NCBI RefSeq assembly: GCF_900114185.1 | Contig: NZ_FOSE01000001.1 | Location: 769,749-833,748, forward strand | DNA length: 64,000 nt | Direction: 5' to 3' | Source: Cellulomonas sp. KH9 | GTDB taxonomy: Bacteria; Actinomycetota; Actinomycetes; Actinomycetales; Cellulomonadaceae | Shown here: piece after piece, positions 63,697-64,000 of the stretch | Layout: every line of letters begins with the position of its first letter | Numbering within the stretch: position 1 is the first letter of the stretch | Translations under genes and position numbers: made by a program | The notes under the pieces: generated by a model | The model's input: the letters and a program-made list of their open reading frames with translations, nothing else | What the model was told of the DNA's origin: nothing | Database searches by the model: none

Positions 63697-63912
63697 GTGT
63701 CCACCGCACACTCGTCAGAGGCCGAAGCGCTCCTCACCCCGTCCGAGGTCGCGACCCTGTTCCGGGTCGATCCGAAGACCGTGACCCGCTGGGCCAAGTC
63801 CGGGAAGCTGTCCTCGATCCGCACGCTCGGCGGGCACCGCCGCTACCGCGAGTCCGAGGTCCGCGACCTGCTGAACGGCGTCCCGCAGCCCAGGACGACC
63901 CCGCAGTCCTGA
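63697..63912 (+). CDS. bldC: BldC, MerR-like developmental/stress DNA-binding protein
   Basis: A 71-residue protein that is essentially one MerR-like winged helix: LLTPSEVATLFRVDPKTVTR, WAKSGKLSSIRTLGGHRRYR and ESEVRDLL. This is the BldC sequence of actinobacteria, which binds direct repeats of DNA cooperatively and controls development in Streptomyces. The GTG at 63697 has GGGAGG 6 nt upstream, so the start is clear. It is divergent from DUF3073 across a long region with a CRP site. Confidence 0.96.
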   Translation: MSTAHSSEAEALLTPSEVATLFRVDPKTVTRWAKSGKLSSIRTLGGHRRYRESEVRDLLNGVPQPRTTPQS

Positions 63913-64000
63913 GGTCCGGCGCAGGGGGCACCAGCGTCGACGTGTTGCGCGCACCGCGGGGGAGTGTGCGAGACGTCCTGACGCCGGCCTCCGGCACCAG

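Overview
The window is high-GC actinobacterial chromosome (well over 70 % G+C, many GTG starts). A CBM2-linker-GH6 cellulase (50210-51604), bldC, PurS, DUF3073, SAM-IV and S-box riboswitches and a class E sortase substrate point to Cellulomonas or a close relative. This assignment is inferred from gene content; no 16S rRNA lies in the window. I see no tRNA, rRNA, CRISPR array, insertion sequence or prophage.

Layout. 1-522 is the 3' end of purA. 550-2551 is an MFS exporter divergent from an ArsR-like regulator, with four 14-bp direct repeats between them. 2635-10576 carries purD, a sortase-anchored surface protein, purC, a nuclease, an amidohydrolase and the coupled pair purS-purQ. 10582-14898 holds small accessory genes, including a leaderless Cys-rich leader peptide before an unrecognised gene. 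14943-20269 is sulfur metabolism: a rhodanese-metZ operon behind an S-box (SAM-I) riboswitch, a class V aminotransferase behind a SAM-IV riboswitch, and a GNAT/P-loop fusion. 20289-28049 holds a pentapeptide protein and a beta-oxidation cluster (MaoC, FabG4, FadA2, TetR, acyl-CoA oxidase) resembling the mycobacterial htdX-fabG4-fadA2-fadE5 locus. 28298-30978 has an MFS protein and a DUF4386 protein divergent from a TetR with twin operators. 31068-40704 is a tandem duplication of a glutamate decarboxylase/antiporter system (thiD-gadB-gadC), with scars of thiD and of a hydrolase gene between the copies, a pyrimidine-dimer glycosylase gene and a broken winged-helix gene. 40834-49985 has a DUF2599 lipoprotein, an MBL hydrolase, purL, two flavin reductases, an RNB nuclease, a VanY peptidase and rsgA. 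50210-54635 has the cellulase, gdhA and trpS, the last behind a Trp-Trp leader peptide. 54632-58954 has an MMPL transporter divergent from a histidine kinase/response regulator pair. 59003-63912 has a sterol-carrier-like protein, a small membrane protein, purF-purM, DUF3073 and bldC.

How the parts work together. Eight purine genes (purA, D, C, S, Q, L, F, M) are spread over the 64 kb among unrelated genes rather than forming one operon. PurS, PurQ and PurL together make the actinobacterial three-part FGAM synthase. Glutamate links gdhA, which makes it, with GadB/GadC, which consume it and protons. Sulfur amino-acid genes are controlled by RNA: an S-box, a SAM-IV and probably a Cys leader; trpS is probably attenuated by a Trp leader. 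At many genes a -10-like hexamer (second base A, sixth base T) ends 6-8 nt before the start codon, which implies leaderless mRNAs and helped choose starts.
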